Shown here: piece by piece, positions 13,200 to 24,830 of the stretch
Layout: each line of letters starts with the position of its first letter
Position numbering within the stretch: the first letter of the stretch is position 1
The notes under the pieces: model-generated
Database searches by the model: none
Told to the model about the DNA's origin: nothing
What the model saw: only the letters and a program-made list of their open reading frames with translations
Position numbers and translations under genes: made by a program
Origin: Coturnix japonica
Lineage: Eukaryota; Chordata; Aves; Galliformes; Phasianidae
Direction of reading: 5' to 3'
Length of the DNA: 64,000 bases
Assembly (NCBI RefSeq): GCF_001577835.2
Contig: NC_029516.1
Location: 111,184,254-111,248,253 of the forward strand

Positions 13200-13320
13200 A
13201 TGTCAGGGGAATGTTCTTTACAGAGAGAGTAGAGAGGTGCTGGAACAGGCTGCCCAGAGAGGCTGTGGATGCTCCATTCCTGGAGGTGTTCAAGGCCAGG
13301 CTGGATGGGGAGCAAGTTGA
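13200..13320 (+). mobile_element. CR1 LINE internal fragment
   Basis: Short piece with gctggaacaggctgcccaga, gaggctgtggatgctccatt and aaggccaggctggatgggg. The terminal octamers are missing. Confidence 0.8.
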
Positions 13321-13602
13321 GCATTTCTTCTTTTACCTCTCTACTCATTGTGGCACTTGCTAGTTCAAAATGTCTTCCCATGAGAGACTGAAAAAGAGGA
13401 GTTTTATTTTTTCTTGTTTGAAAAGATGATTTATTCAAGAGAGAGAAAATGAGGAATTGATTTGATCATAAATCAGGGATAAGAAATGGGGGAAAGTGTC
13501 TGTAAGGAGGGCATTCTTCAGTCTACTAAAGAAAGGGATAGGAGGGGATCTGAAAGATGAGACCAGAGACATACAAAAGAGAAATAGTGCCTGTATTTCT
13601 TT

Positions 13603-13625
13603 TTGTTTGTTTGTTTGTTTGTTTT
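13603..13625. repeat. TTTG simple repeat
   Basis: Five to six tttg units. Confidence 0.85.
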
Positions 13626-14242
13626 CAAAAATCATGAGAAGGCATTAAAACTGGAATAATCAAATTCTATTTAAGGTCTTTACAGTGTATTCTGAACATA
13701 TTGGATAATATACTGTAATACAGGAAGTGAATCAGTGAACAACAGATAAGTCATGCTGATAAGTAATTAATGTATTTCCATAGTAGATAATGCAGGAGTT
13801 GTATTAGTTTTGATTAAAACATACAGTTGCAAAATAGGCTCAGTGATTTAAAAGAAATGCATAAATTTCTGTAAGAAACAGATGACAAAAAAACCCTTTA
13901 TTCTCTCTCATATGTATGTGACTAACTACATGTAAAATTACCAGTACAACAAAATACTTGCAAACTGTTCCAGACTTAGACCATCAGTTCATTTTTGTTC
14001 CTGAGTATAGAATTCTACTTTGAGCAGATGTGTTTGTTTTGCACTTTTAGGTTCTTCTTTCTTTAGAATTATGTATTCAGCATGATTTACAGGGTTTGTG
14101 TCTTTTTATTTTTTTCCTTTGAATACATAAACCACGTTCTTTCTGTGAGATTTGTTGACGGATTATTCAAAATAGTTGAAACTGCGTTAATATGACATCA
14201 AAAATTACTCTTTTTCTTTGTAGCTGAAGGCGTTTTTGATAT

Positions 14243-14310
14243 TTGTGTATGTATACATATGTGTATACATATGTGTATACATATGTATACATATGTGTAT
14301 ACATATACTT
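14243..14310. repeat. Alternating purine-pyrimidine repeat (GTATACATAT type)
   Basis: A repeated, self-complementary unit (gtgtatacatat / gtatacatat) over about 68 bases. Such tracts can form hairpins or cruciforms and are usually length-variable. Confidence 0.85.
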
Positions 14311-16330
14311 ATTTAACTGCTAAGGGATTAATGTATTTGCTTGAAGAACAAGAATCTTGGAAGGACTAGATTTCGCCTCAGAGTGGGATTACGTACACAG
14401 AATTTCAGCCACAGGAAGTAGAAGTAAAGTGGCTGCGAAGGAGGGAGTCTTCAGTTTGTGTTTGCAACTTGTTTGTCCAGTGGAGCAAGGGTTGCTAAAA
14501 TCCTTTTTTGGAAGTTGCTGTTTTTGCATCACAAAGGTGAGTTCAGAATAAATAAATGAGCACAGCTTGGTGACTGTGTTTCTACCAGCCTTCAAAATAT
14601 GTTCCAAGATAACTGGAGAGTTAAGTTAGGAGATTTTATTAGGAATGAGATGTAGCATCCAGCTGCAATGTTCAAAAGCATAATCTTGTCTGAATATAAT
14701 TCTTCCACATAGACCTGTGGATCTCAAATATTCTGAATATGTGGTGAGTCAGAATAATCTGTGGAAAAGAAAACAAGAATATAAGGTGAAAATTCATTTG
14801 CTTTAACTTTCAGATTTTTTTTCCTTTGTACGAGGAGAGCAATTTCAAAGAAACTCTAATCAACAGCCTCTCTCTTTGATTGAAAGTTGAACATGATTAG
14901 GAAAAATACAAGACTGGGAATGCATTTTTAAGCAACACCTACTTCTGGAACCTCTCATTTTTGTGGAGTCATTCAAAAAGTTTTAATTAAGTATGTTGGG
15001 CTTGCAGATATCACTATGCAGAGTACAGCACAGGGAATCTCAGCATCTAAGGCAGCAGAACTGAACATAGCTTGTAAAAAAAAAAAGAAAATGTTCAGAA
15101 AAAAAACATAAAATTTAAAATGAAAACCTAAGAACTTCAGTTCTGCAAGCTAACTTCAGTTTCTATGATGATACAAATCCATTGTTAATTCTTTTATCAT
15201 ACCATTGCTAAGAAGAGCCTGAAACATTATTTCCTTAAATGTTCTTGAGTGAGTTTGCAGTGGCAAAGACAATTATTATTTTGTGTATATTTCTTTTAAA
15301 ACAGCATAGTTACCCAGGTCTGCTTTTGCTCAAAACTCTGCCATTATCAGTATGCCTCAGTAACAATAAAGGAAGGAAAGAAAAGACCAAATAGTTAAGG
15401 CCACAGAATTATACCATTGGTTATTCTGGTATCACAACTTCAGCTACATACCTTGAACAAAAATACTCTCCCACTGAAACAAAACAATAAAAAAAAAACA
15501 TTTTTATATAACTTAAGTGGGCTTTCATCTACCTCAGCACAACCTCAATAATCTGTACACCCAAACTGAAAATTTATCTCTGTGAGTACATTTGATTCTC
15601 AGCTTAGCTATATTTCTAAGTAAGTAATCCCATATAAGCAGTGTGAATGTGATCGTTAACCAAGCAACACATTCAGGTTTCTTTTACAGCTTGGATGGCT
15701 AGATTCACTTTTTCAGTTTCACCATCAGGAAATACACAGTGTAGAAATGGTTTGACTTCTCTGTATCCTACTTTTCCCATTTGTACTCCTGGAGATAATG
15801 GTGGATGAATGTGTATGTCTTTTGCATTTATACGCACAACTTATCTTCCCAAATTAGGAGGCTAATTTCCACACACAGTCGATGATGATGAGCTATTTCA
15901 GAGGCAACTGGGAAGAATTATAACCTGAATGACCTAATTGTCTTGTTCACCGTAAATGAGAGCTTATTTCCATAGTTAGGTACCTTCAGATCAACATTTA
16001 GGAGAAGAGGCAAGTGGTATTCAGAAGACAAATTTTTTTTGCAGTTTTGATACCCTTTACCAAATATGAGATCTACTACAGAACAAGGATCTTTATGTGG
16101 TCTTTTAAAGACCACACAATTCATGTTCCTTTGCAGGATATCAGGTTTCCTACAAAGCACTCCAACTTCATATAATCTGAATAAGGATATACGTAAGATA
16201 ATGATACGTGGAAATTAAATTAGACCTGTTTTGACTTCCAGAGGTCCTTTCCAATGTAAATCATTCTCATAGAGAGTCAACTTCAAATTCCTCACATGTG
16301 AAGCAAATTATATATTCATATAACCGTATA

Positions 16331-17335
16331 ATAGAATCATAGAGTCATTAAAGTTGGAAAAAACATCATCTAGTCCAACCATCCGCCCACCACAAAAACT
16401 GCCCACTAAACCACATCTCTAAGAAATTCCTCTACTCTTTCCTTAAACATCTCCAAGAACAGTGACTCCATCACCTCACTGGGCAGCCTGTTCCAATGCA
16501 TTACCACTCTTTCTGAGAAGAAATTCTTTATAATACCCAATCTGAACTTTCCCTGGTGCAACATGAGACTATTATAGTCTAGTCTTATTACTGTTATCTG
16601 GCAGAAACGGCCAACCTCCGTCTTGCTACAACCTCCTTTCAGGTAGTTGTATCTCCCCTGAGCCTCCTTTTTTTCCAGTTTTAACAATCCCAGTTCCCTC
16701 AGCCACTCCCCACAAGACTTGTGCACCAGACTCTTCTCAGCTTTGTTTCCCTTCTCTGAACATGTTACAAGACCTCAGTATCTTTCTTATGATGAGTGTC
16801 CCAACACCAAATGCAGTACACAAGGTGCAGCCTCATCAGAGCTGAATGCAGGAGGACAATCACCTCCGAGCTCCTGCTGGCTGCACTATTTCTGATACAA
16901 GCCAGGATGCCTTTGGCCTTTTTTACTACCTGGACACACTGCTGGCTCGTGTTAGCTGAGTGTTGACCATCAACACCCTTGGATTCTTTTCCTCCACACA
17001 GCTTCCCAGCCACCCTGCCCCAAGCCTGTAGCATTGCCTGGGGTTGTGGAGCAAGATCTGATGCTTGGTCTTCTTGAACTTCACCACATTGGTTCCAGCC
17101 CATTGATCCAGCCTGTCCAGATACCTCTGTAGGGCCTTCCTACCCCAGGCAGATCAGTACTTTCACTCAACTGTGTTGTCTGCATATTTTCTGAGAGTGC
17201 AATCAATTCTCTTACCCAAATATTCAGTAAAGATCTTAAACAGAATGGGTCCCAATACCAACCTCTGGGGAACAACACTCACAACCAGTCACCAGCTGTA
17301 TTTAGCTCAGTTGGTCACCACTCTCACTATGCTTC
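16331..17335 (-). mobile_element. CR1 LINE, longest copy in the window, reverse
   Basis: About 1 kb, reading on the plus strand from aatagaatcatagagtcatt through ctgggcagcctgttccaatg and acaccaaatgcagtacacaa to the segment around ccaacctctggggaacaaca. It covers the 3' UTR and the far 3' part of the CR1 reverse-transcriptase ORF region and is decayed. Confidence 0.9.
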
Positions 17336-19389
17336 AAGAAGGGGTGTTACACACCACTTTTCACTGAGTTTAATTCAGTTTTAATTGTTCTTCTTGTGCC
17401 ATAATAATGATACCCCCATATCTATAAACACTGCATTTTTATGCTGATCGTAGAAGAATTGTAAAAATCTTACAAATTTGCCAACATTCCCCTTCCCTTC
17501 TTTCTGCTTCCCCCTACTCCATGTGTAGCTGTTTCAGGCCATGAAGACTAAATACCAAGTGTAGTCATTATCTGGTATAATCTTGCTAATGAAACAGAGA
17601 ATGATGAAGAACGATTTCGGTTATCACATTTGCTGTTTATAATATTTCTGATATTTTTTCTGTCCATGTGATATTGAGGACCAGCTTGTCACTGGCTGCA
17701 TATGTAAATCTGGAGCAAGATGATGACTCATGTAACTGAAGACATCTGCAGCGCACTCGCCTACATCTGACCTAGTCACCATAAGAACACCTCATGGTTA
17801 ATGGGGAGAAATCCTACTTTTGTTGTGCAACCACTTTGACTCACCTTAAGCCGCTCCATTAGGATAAGTGATATTTATCAAATGACTCTATCTCACCTCT
17901 GAAAAGAGAATGAAGCTTAAACCTGTTAATGTAGCTGTAGTTGTCCGCTGTTAGGTTTGCCAAATATCCTCACCCTCTTCCTTATTGACTTCCTGCCAGT
18001 TCACAAGATATACCATTATAAAACCATACGTAACTGGAATAGAAAACCTCTCACTCTACAGTGCTGGATAATTTCAGACACTCCTACACCAATCACGCAA
18101 GTAATACCTGAAGTCAAAAATCCATCGTTTAATTCTGTCAAAGAACTTCCATTTCTTGGTGCTTCATTATAATAAAAGATTCCAGAAGGGACAAGGGACA
18201 TGCTTATTTAATAAATGCATTCACTAACAACAACAATAAAACAAAAAATATTAAAACAAATTCTGTTGTTTTTTGAGTACAGGAGTAATCTTTAACCTGA
18301 AAAACATGTGAAGTCCTGGACAATAGGTGGCCTTCTCAGTACATGTCCTGAAGCATTTAAGGAGAAGGATGTCTTATCTAACTGGGCAGGTACATCCTCT
18401 CCAAAGTACCATGGAACACAGAAATAGAATAAGAGATGCAGAAATTATCATTTTAGCTTAAAATAAAATAAAAAAATAAATAAAAAAGATATAGAAATTG
18501 GTGTTTCAGTCTTTCTCCTCATTCTCTCCTTGTTCCCCTGGCTATGTGTTTATTTGCAGGGGAAAACACAGGTATTGCAAAGTGTTTTGCCAAATGAAAC
18601 TGACAGTGGGCTCATTTCTCTGTAACGAAGGCTCTGTCTGAGAGAACTATCCCTAACAGTGTGTGGTGCCACGTCAGTAGATATCTTGATTTCCACTTCA
18701 GATCATAGCACTGGTCAATATCTCTCTCAGAGAGAGAGAGGGTACATGCAGCATCCTTGGCCTCTCTGTGATCTTGTGCTACAGCGTGAGTAAGTCCCTT
18801 GCCACACCACAAGCTCAGAGTTTTGTATATATACCAATTGCCACTCATTGCATACCCATCCTTTGGTCATTTCTCAGAGGAAGATTAGAAAACACTTCTC
18901 TCAACTTCAGGTATGCCAAGTGATTTTATGCCCCAGAACTATCCACTCAGGCTGAGAAAGAGAAAAGTGCTCTGGACAGAGGTGCTTTGGGGAGAAAGGG
19001 AAACATGGTATGACAGTAACTGAAGGATAGAAGTTCTTATTTTTAGCATTCATTTATGAAGAGATTTGCAATAGATCTCACGTTATTCTATTTGCAGACA
19101 CAGATTTTTTAGGTTTACAAACACAGTCATTACAAGGCATTCCTTAAAATACAACCATAAAACATCCACTCTGCTAACTAGGCCCTCCTCTTTCTCATGC
19201 TTCAGTTGTTCACCAATAAAACTGTTGTGACAAACTGGGTGAAAAATAACCCTCTTATTTTCTGTAATATTATGTGAAGTTTGTCTTTTTGTTTTGCTAT
19301 TTTTGTGTGTGTGTGTTTGCATTCTTGTGTGCCTGGTTGCCTAGAACTAAAACAAAAAAGGAGTTGTTTGAGGAAAGGACTGAGCAGAA

Positions 19390-19657
19390 ATCACAGAATC
19401 ATCAAGGTTGGAAAAGACCTACAAGATGATCCAGTCCAACCATCCACCCATCACCAATAGTTGTCATTAAACCATGTCCCTCAACGCAACATTGAAATGT
19501 TCCTTGAACACCTCTAGGTCAGTGACTCCACCACCTCCTTGGGCAGCCAATTCCACTGCCTGACCATTCTTTCAGAGAAGTAGTGTTTTCTAACATCCAG
19601 CCTGAACATCCCCTGGCACAGCTTGAAGCCATTCCCTCTAGTCCTATCACCAGGCTT
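19390..19657 (-). mobile_element. CR1 LINE 3' end, reverse
   Basis: It starts aatcacagaatcatcaaggt, then ccaaccatccacccatcacc and ends near ccctctagtcctatcacc. Confidence 0.9.
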
Positions 19658-20341
19658 CAAATGTAGGTAAAGAAGTGCAGGGGGCAGCTAAGTACATTCT
19701 AAGTAGTAGAAAGGCTTTGAGAGAGATGAGAGAAGCTGTCCAAACTTCACTGTAAACAGAAGTGCAAGGCATAACACACATAAGTTTATACTGTCATTGA
19801 AAAGACTTCAGCTGTATTAATTTCATGTGTTTTTATGAGAATGCACTATGACCTAAAGCAGGGAGTAGGCTCAAGTATTTGTTTTTCTGAACAGTGCTCC
19901 TTTTCCTCTTTAGAATGGCTCTAAAGTCAAGCCCATTCCCCATTTTACACTTTCAGCAACTGCTGTGGGAAATAGACTTGCCGGGAGAACAAGGAGGCAA
20001 AGGAAGTACTTTAATTGTGTTTTGTTTTGGAGAAAGTGAGGGCAGGCATAGGCAAATGATTCAGCCACTTCAGCATGGTCCCATGTTCCAGCACTGGCTG
20101 GATCTGCTGACATGGTGCCAGTTCATAAACATGGAGGGCGCTGGTGGAAACAGGGAAGCTGCACTTCTAAAGATGACTGGACGGGACTGGAGAGAAAGTC
20201 TGAGACTCCAGGAAACAGCTCGGAGAGCAATCAAGAAAGTGAGTGAAATGCAAAATGAATGTATCGTTTGGAAATTATCAGTAAGTTGGAGGATTTCTAC
20301 TGCATCATAATGTAGCCAGTGCTTTTACTATTCTTTCCATC

Positions 20342-20413
20342 TCTCTCAACTTCTTTTTTTCTTCCTACCATTTTTCTTTTTCTTTCTTTTCTTTTCTTTT
20401 TTTTTTTTTTTAA
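20342..20413. repeat. Pyrimidine-rich tract
   Basis: A ctttt/tctttct-type tract ending in a T run. It produces low-complexity open frames on both strands. Confidence 0.85.
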
Positions 20414-21297
20414 TCCCCTCAGCTTATCCTTGCTGGCCTGCTTTCCTTCCTCACTCCCTTGCACAAGCTCCATGCAAAGACACTCTTTACCTTGTAACTC
20501 CTCTTTACCCACAGCCTGAAAGCTCTTCTGACTCGTCTTCTCTCACATTTTCCTATTTTAGTACATGCAAGTTCTTCAAAATCTCTCCAATTTTCAACCT
20601 TTGTGACAATGCAGCGATGGGAGATCTCCCATACCACATCCAAGTCCTTGCCAGAAGTTCCTCTAGCATATCATCTCCCCAGTGGCTAGAGCTGTTGCCC
20701 AGTCAAGCAGAGATGGTAGGCTCAGCAGATGGATGCCTGAGTTGAAAAGATAATTGTGCATACATTTCACCAACTCCTAAAAACGAAATTCACCTAAAGT
20801 ATTTTATGAAATTAACATTTTCTGTTTTTCCTGTTTTCATAAATACACACAAATGCATTAACAATAATTTTCTATTGACATTACATTTACTCCAACAGTG
20901 ATCCAAACAGCAGCAAACTTAAGCATGGCCAGACTCCTCCAGGCAGCTTGGGAACTAGAGCTGAGCAATTGTCTCACTCACACTTGACCCAGCCAGGTGA
21001 TGTCAGATGTTCTCTAGAGAACTGAAACTAGGAGTGGTGACAGTGTTGCATCATCTTCTCTTGCTGCAAATGCTGGATGAGGTGTGCATCAGCTAAACAT
21101 CTGTGCTGGCAACTGTTTATAGTTAATGTTGTCATAGCAAAACAAGTGAATTATTATCTTTGGAACAGATTGTGCGTTTCACTTTCAGCTATCATATCTC
21201 AATTATATTTACCCCCTCCACTTCCACATTTTCTCCATAGCAAGTTCAGTATCTTTTCCTCACCACACATAAAAGTATTTTACAGGGAGTGGTAAAG

Positions 21298-24200
21298 TTA
21301 AACAGTTTCCTGGAGAAGTTTGTTGTAAGCCAGGGTATTGTTCATAGCTATGGCATTTTTCAGACATTGCCAGAAGTAGGGCTGAGATCGAGGATTAGTT
21401 GGCCATTCCAGAACAGAACTTCTGCACAGCCTCTTCCTCAGCTGAACATATCGGGACTTCTGTAATACTTTCTCAAGAAATATCAAGATAATCACATCAA
21501 TTTTTTCATCTAGAAGTCGTTGGTGGGCCATGAAAAATGTTGTCTTGAAAGAGCCACTTTTAATATACTTGTTGGTCAGCACAAATATGGTCTTTTTGCT
21601 CAGTTGAATGCTCTGGGAAAGGTTGTCAAAGACTGGCTGACCTGGAAGCCAGTCTCTTTCTTCCAAACATAAATTGAACTGTCTGGATTTTTGATCTTCC
21701 AGCTTTTCAACCAATTCTGTCATCACCCATTCATTCACAGCCAGATCTGAATTGTCATAGGCAATAAAAGCATCATAGCAGGCATCTGGTAAAGGTAAGC
21801 GTCTATAGCCCTTCAACTTGGCAGTGCAGTAATGATAGCTATACCACACATCCCAGAAATAGAGGTGATTCATAACTGCAAACATCATTAAACTTAGGAC
21901 AGCTGAAGTTGATAAAGCATACATGATCAGATAGGATGTGTCTAGCTCACAGGTATTCAGATCCAGGAATACCACACTCCTTCCTCTGTGTGCCCCTGGG
22001 CCAGAACAAGTCACATCTGTGGCCAAAAGAGGAATTGTCACTTGAGTTTGATTTATCCACCTAACAAACCACACTGCATCACAATTGCACTTGAAAGGAT
22101 TGTTGTGTAAAAGCAGCATCCTCAGGTTGTTTATGACATTTTCAGGGAAGCTAGATTTCTTAATTATTTGGATCTTGTTTGAACTGAGGTCCAAGTATGA
22201 CAGTTGAATGGCACCTCTGAGAAAATATTTGGTTAACCGTGTAATATGATTGTTTCGCAGTATCAGTTGTTGGAGAGTTGAAGTGCAATTGGACAGCTCT
22301 CGGGGAACAGTAGTCAGAAGGTTATTGCTGAGGTCCAGAGTTACTAGTTTGGTCAGGAAGTGGAGTTTTCCCCAGTTGAATGACTTCAACCGGTTACTGG
22401 TTAAGTTCAGTACCTTGAGTTCTGGAGGCATAGCTTCAAAAACATCAGGAGGTAAAAAGCTGAGCATGTTAGAGGAAATATCCAGTTGTTCCAGATTGGT
22501 CAGATTCTTGAAGAACGACAGGTATTCCTTCTTCCCGTCTGCCCAGAAAACATCTAAACGATTTCCTCTAAATTCTAAAGTTTGAAGAGATTGGCTTTCC
22601 ATTCCTGTGCTAATAGAAGTAGAAATCTCATTCTCATTCATCATCAGCTTCTTCAGATAGGCCAAGTTTTTCATAAAACTAAGCACATGGCTAACACCTT
22701 CTGCCAGAAAGTAATGCTTGTTATTGCTCAGATCTAGAATTTCTAGATATTTCAGCTCTTTGAAAGCAGTTGAGTATAGCAAATCAATCCTGTTGTTAGA
22801 AAAATCCAGATATTTCAATCCAGACAGGTAGCTGAATTCACTTCCATTTAAAGTTTGACTTATGGCATTGCCTGACAAGTTGAGGCATTTGAGGAAACTA
22901 AGATCCTGGAAGTCTATGGAGTTAACAAAAAATATATTGTTTCTGCTTAAATCTAGAGTTTGTCCATAACTCATGCAGTCTCCATTGACTGAAGGTTGGT
23001 AGGAGTCAGCCTCTTTGTCTTTGGACTTGCAACTTCGACCATACTCATCATACCTAAAGTAATGCATCTCTTGTAAAACTTGCCTGCTGTATTGCTCTAC
23101 TGTAATCCTGGGATCAGAGCAAAATCCATAAATGTTACTTTCACCCGAAGAAGGAGAAATTTTATTCACTGAGAGATCTATGACTTTTAGGGCTTGGAAT
23201 TTCTTGAACACTCTTAGGTCAGCAATTTTGATAAAATTAGTCCCAAGATCCAATACTGTCAGATTTTTAAGACTGAGCAATGGATCTAGATTTCCTTCTC
23301 TCAGTTCTTTAAACACATAACCCTTGATTCTTAGGATTTCCAGGTTAGAGAGGGAAGAAAATGTCTTGGACAGATTCAAGGATGGAGAATACATCTGCAA
23401 TTCAAAATTAAAGGACAAATCCAGCTCTACAAGACTGGGGATAAGCTTCAAAAACTGAGCGTCTCCAATCTCCTTTATGAGGAAATTTTGAGAGAGGTCA
23501 AGATTTTTGAGATTCTTGATGTTTTTAAACCAGCTGCTTGGTATACTCCGAAGAGAGTTACTATGAAGTCTCAAAACTCTTAATTTTTTCAAGGAATAAA
23601 AAGCTTTTGAATGAATCTTAATTGAGACATTGGGGCAGGGAGTACAAGGATATGGGGCGTTATAGCAACGTGGGCAATTGCCACTGAGATCAAGAATTTC
23701 TAGGTTGTAAAGGGTACTTAAATCATGTTCCTGAACCTCTTGAATTCTGTTATTGTAAATATACAATTCCTTTAAAGTTGAAGACAAGTTGGGTGGAATA
23801 AAAGTTAAGTTATTAGACTTGAGGGATAGTACTGTCAAATTTTTCAGATTCAGAAAGGCTGTTTTTTCAATTTCAAATGAAATATTACATGGATTACGGT
23901 AGTAACAGTTCTGTCCCAGATACAATAGTTCTATATTTCTTAGCTCTGAAAAAGTGTTTTTCTTAATAGAAAAAATTTTATTGGCTTCCAAACTCAGCAA
24001 ACGTAAAGTATCAGGAAGACCCCGGGGTATTTCTGACAGTTGGTTTGCATCCAAGTACAATGACTTCAGTCTAGTCAGAGCAGCAAAACTGCCATTCTCA
24101 ATTGTTGGTGGTGTGGTGCACACGTTATCTTTGGGCCCCAGTCTGGGAGGCACGCAGTTGCATCTGAAGTCAATCTCCACAAGGTTTTCAAGCTGAATAA

Positions 24201-24438
24201 AGGATGCTGAAGAGATATGAGGGATATGGTTAATAGTCAGGGTCAGGTTAGTTGCATTTGCAGGGATCCCTCTGGGGACTTCCGTGAGGCGGCGATCACT
24301 GCAGTCTACTCTCACAGTACCTTCAAAGGCTTCCACATCACAGGGTAAAGTTTTGGGAAACCAGTTTCCTGACAGCAGCATTGGAAATAAGAAGAGCAAG
24401 ACAAACAGCAATGCATTTGATGTCTTTGCATGTTGTAC
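21298..24438 (-). CDS. TLR7: Toll-like receptor 7, main coding exon (all but the initiator Met)
   Basis: TLR7 is an endosomal pattern-recognition receptor for single-stranded RNA that signals through MyD88. The exon is open for 1046 codons plus stop; with the Met from an upstream exon the protein is 1047 residues, the family's usual size. A hydrophobic leader (LLFVLLFLFPMLL) precedes the WFPKTLPCDV motif typical of TLR7. About 26 leucine-rich repeats follow. The cysteine insertion NCPRCYNAPYPCTPCP lies near residue 255, and the cleavable Z-loop region at about 428-488. A cysteine-rich LRR C-cap (NPFKCNCDAVWF) leads to a transmembrane segment at about 836-860 and a TIR domain from YDAFIAYD (889), with BB loop RDWLPGQP at 929-936. 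The 5' limit is a splice acceptor (pyrimidine run then AG at 24440-24439). No ATG lies in frame near the start: the codon at 24411 is TTG. I see no break in the frame. Confidence 0.97.
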   Translation of the reverse strand, partial: VQHAKTSNALLFVLLFLFPMLLSGNWFPKTLPCDVEAFEGTVRVDCSDRRLTEVPRGIPANATNLTLTINHIPHISSASFIQLENLVEIDFRCNCVPPRLGPKDNVCTTPPTIENGSFAALTRLKSLYLDANQLSEIPRGLPDTLRLLSLEANKIFSIKKNTFSELRNIELLYLGQNCYYRNPCNISFEIEKTAFLNLKNLTVLSLKSNNLTFIPPNLSSTLKELYIYNNRIQEVQEHDLSTLYNLEILDLSGNCPRCYNAPYPCTPCPNVSIKIHSKAFYSLKKLRVLRLHSNSLRSIPSSWFKNIKNLKNLDLSQNFLIKEIGDAQFLKLIPSLVELDLSFNFELQMYSPSLNLSKTFSSLSNLEILRIKGYVFKELREGNLDPLLSLKNLTVLDLGTNFIKIADLRVFKKFQALKVIDLSVNKISPSSGESNIYGFCSDPRITVEQYSRQVLQEMHYFRYDEYGRSCKSKDKEADSYQPSVNGDCMSYGQTLDLSRNNIFFVNSIDFQDLSFLKCLNLSGNAISQTLNGSEFSYLSGLKYLDFSNNRIDLLYSTAFKELKYLEILDLSNNKHYFLAEGVSHVLSFMKNLAYLKKLMMNENEISTSISTGMESQSLQTLEFRGNRLDVFWADGKKEYLSFFKNLTNLEQLDISSNMLSFLPPDVFEAMPPELKVLNLTSNRLKSFNWGKLHFLTKLVTLDLSNNLLTTVPRELSNCTSTLQQLILRNNHITRLTKYFLRGAIQLSYLDLSSNKIQIIKKSSFPENVINNLRMLLLHNNPFKCNCDAVWFVRWINQTQVTIPLLATDVTCSGPGAHRGRSVVFLDLNTCELDTSYLIMYALSTSAVLSLMMFAVMNHLYFWDVWYSYHYCTAKLKGYRRLPLPDACYDAFIAYDNSDLAVNEWVMTELVEKLEDQKSRQFNLCLEERDWLPGQPVFDNLSQSIQLSKKTIFVLTNKYIKSGSFKTTFFMAHQRLLDEKIDVIILIFLEKVLQKSRYVQLRKRLCRSSVLEWPTNPRSQPYFWQCLKNAIAMNNTLAYNKLLQETV

Positions 24439-24736
24439 CTAAAAATAAGGAAGTAGGGAGGTATTAATCAAATGCAATGGTAATAAATGTCATAGGACAT
24501 CAAATGTACCATGTACCGGGGTAAACCAAACACATGGCTAACCTAGGATTCTTTTTCATGCTGGCCAGAAATGGATTTGTAGGAAAGATTCTATGTCTGG
24601 GGGAAGACATGTATTGACATTTCCTCAAATGCTTTTTTTTTCCTCTATTATAATTAAATATTGCACCGATAAGACAAATATCACTCCCAAAATAATGAAA
24701 CATAAAGAAATTAAAGAATCTTCTAAAAAACATACA

Positions 24737-24830
24737 AGCCAAAAACAAACAAACAAACAAACAAACAAAAACAACCAACCAACCAAACAAAAAAAACCAA
24801 AAAAACAAAAAAACCCAGCAAGGTATGTAA
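24737..24830. repeat. AAAC/AACC simple repeat
   Basis: Runs of aaac units pass into aacc and poly-A-rich sequence, in the TLR7 intron. Two long low-complexity reading frames here are artefacts of the repeat. Confidence 0.9.

Larger units (their letters stand above)
12101..21297. other. TLR7-TLR8 intergenic region
   Basis: About 9 kb holding three CR1 fragments (13200, 16331, 19390) and simple repeats. A frame open for 138 codons at 19894-20310 has no recognisable motif. The TLR7 3' UTR must begin at 21297, but no convincing polyadenylation signal was identified nearby. Confidence 0.55.

Noticed and set aside
19894-20310. 138-codon open frame on the plus strand
   Set aside because: No motif, no homologue recognised, no upstream signals and a pyrimidine tract next to it; most likely chance.
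22250-24196. Plus-strand frames opposite TLR7
   Set aside because: Shadows of the long TLR7 exon; composition follows the real gene on the other strand.
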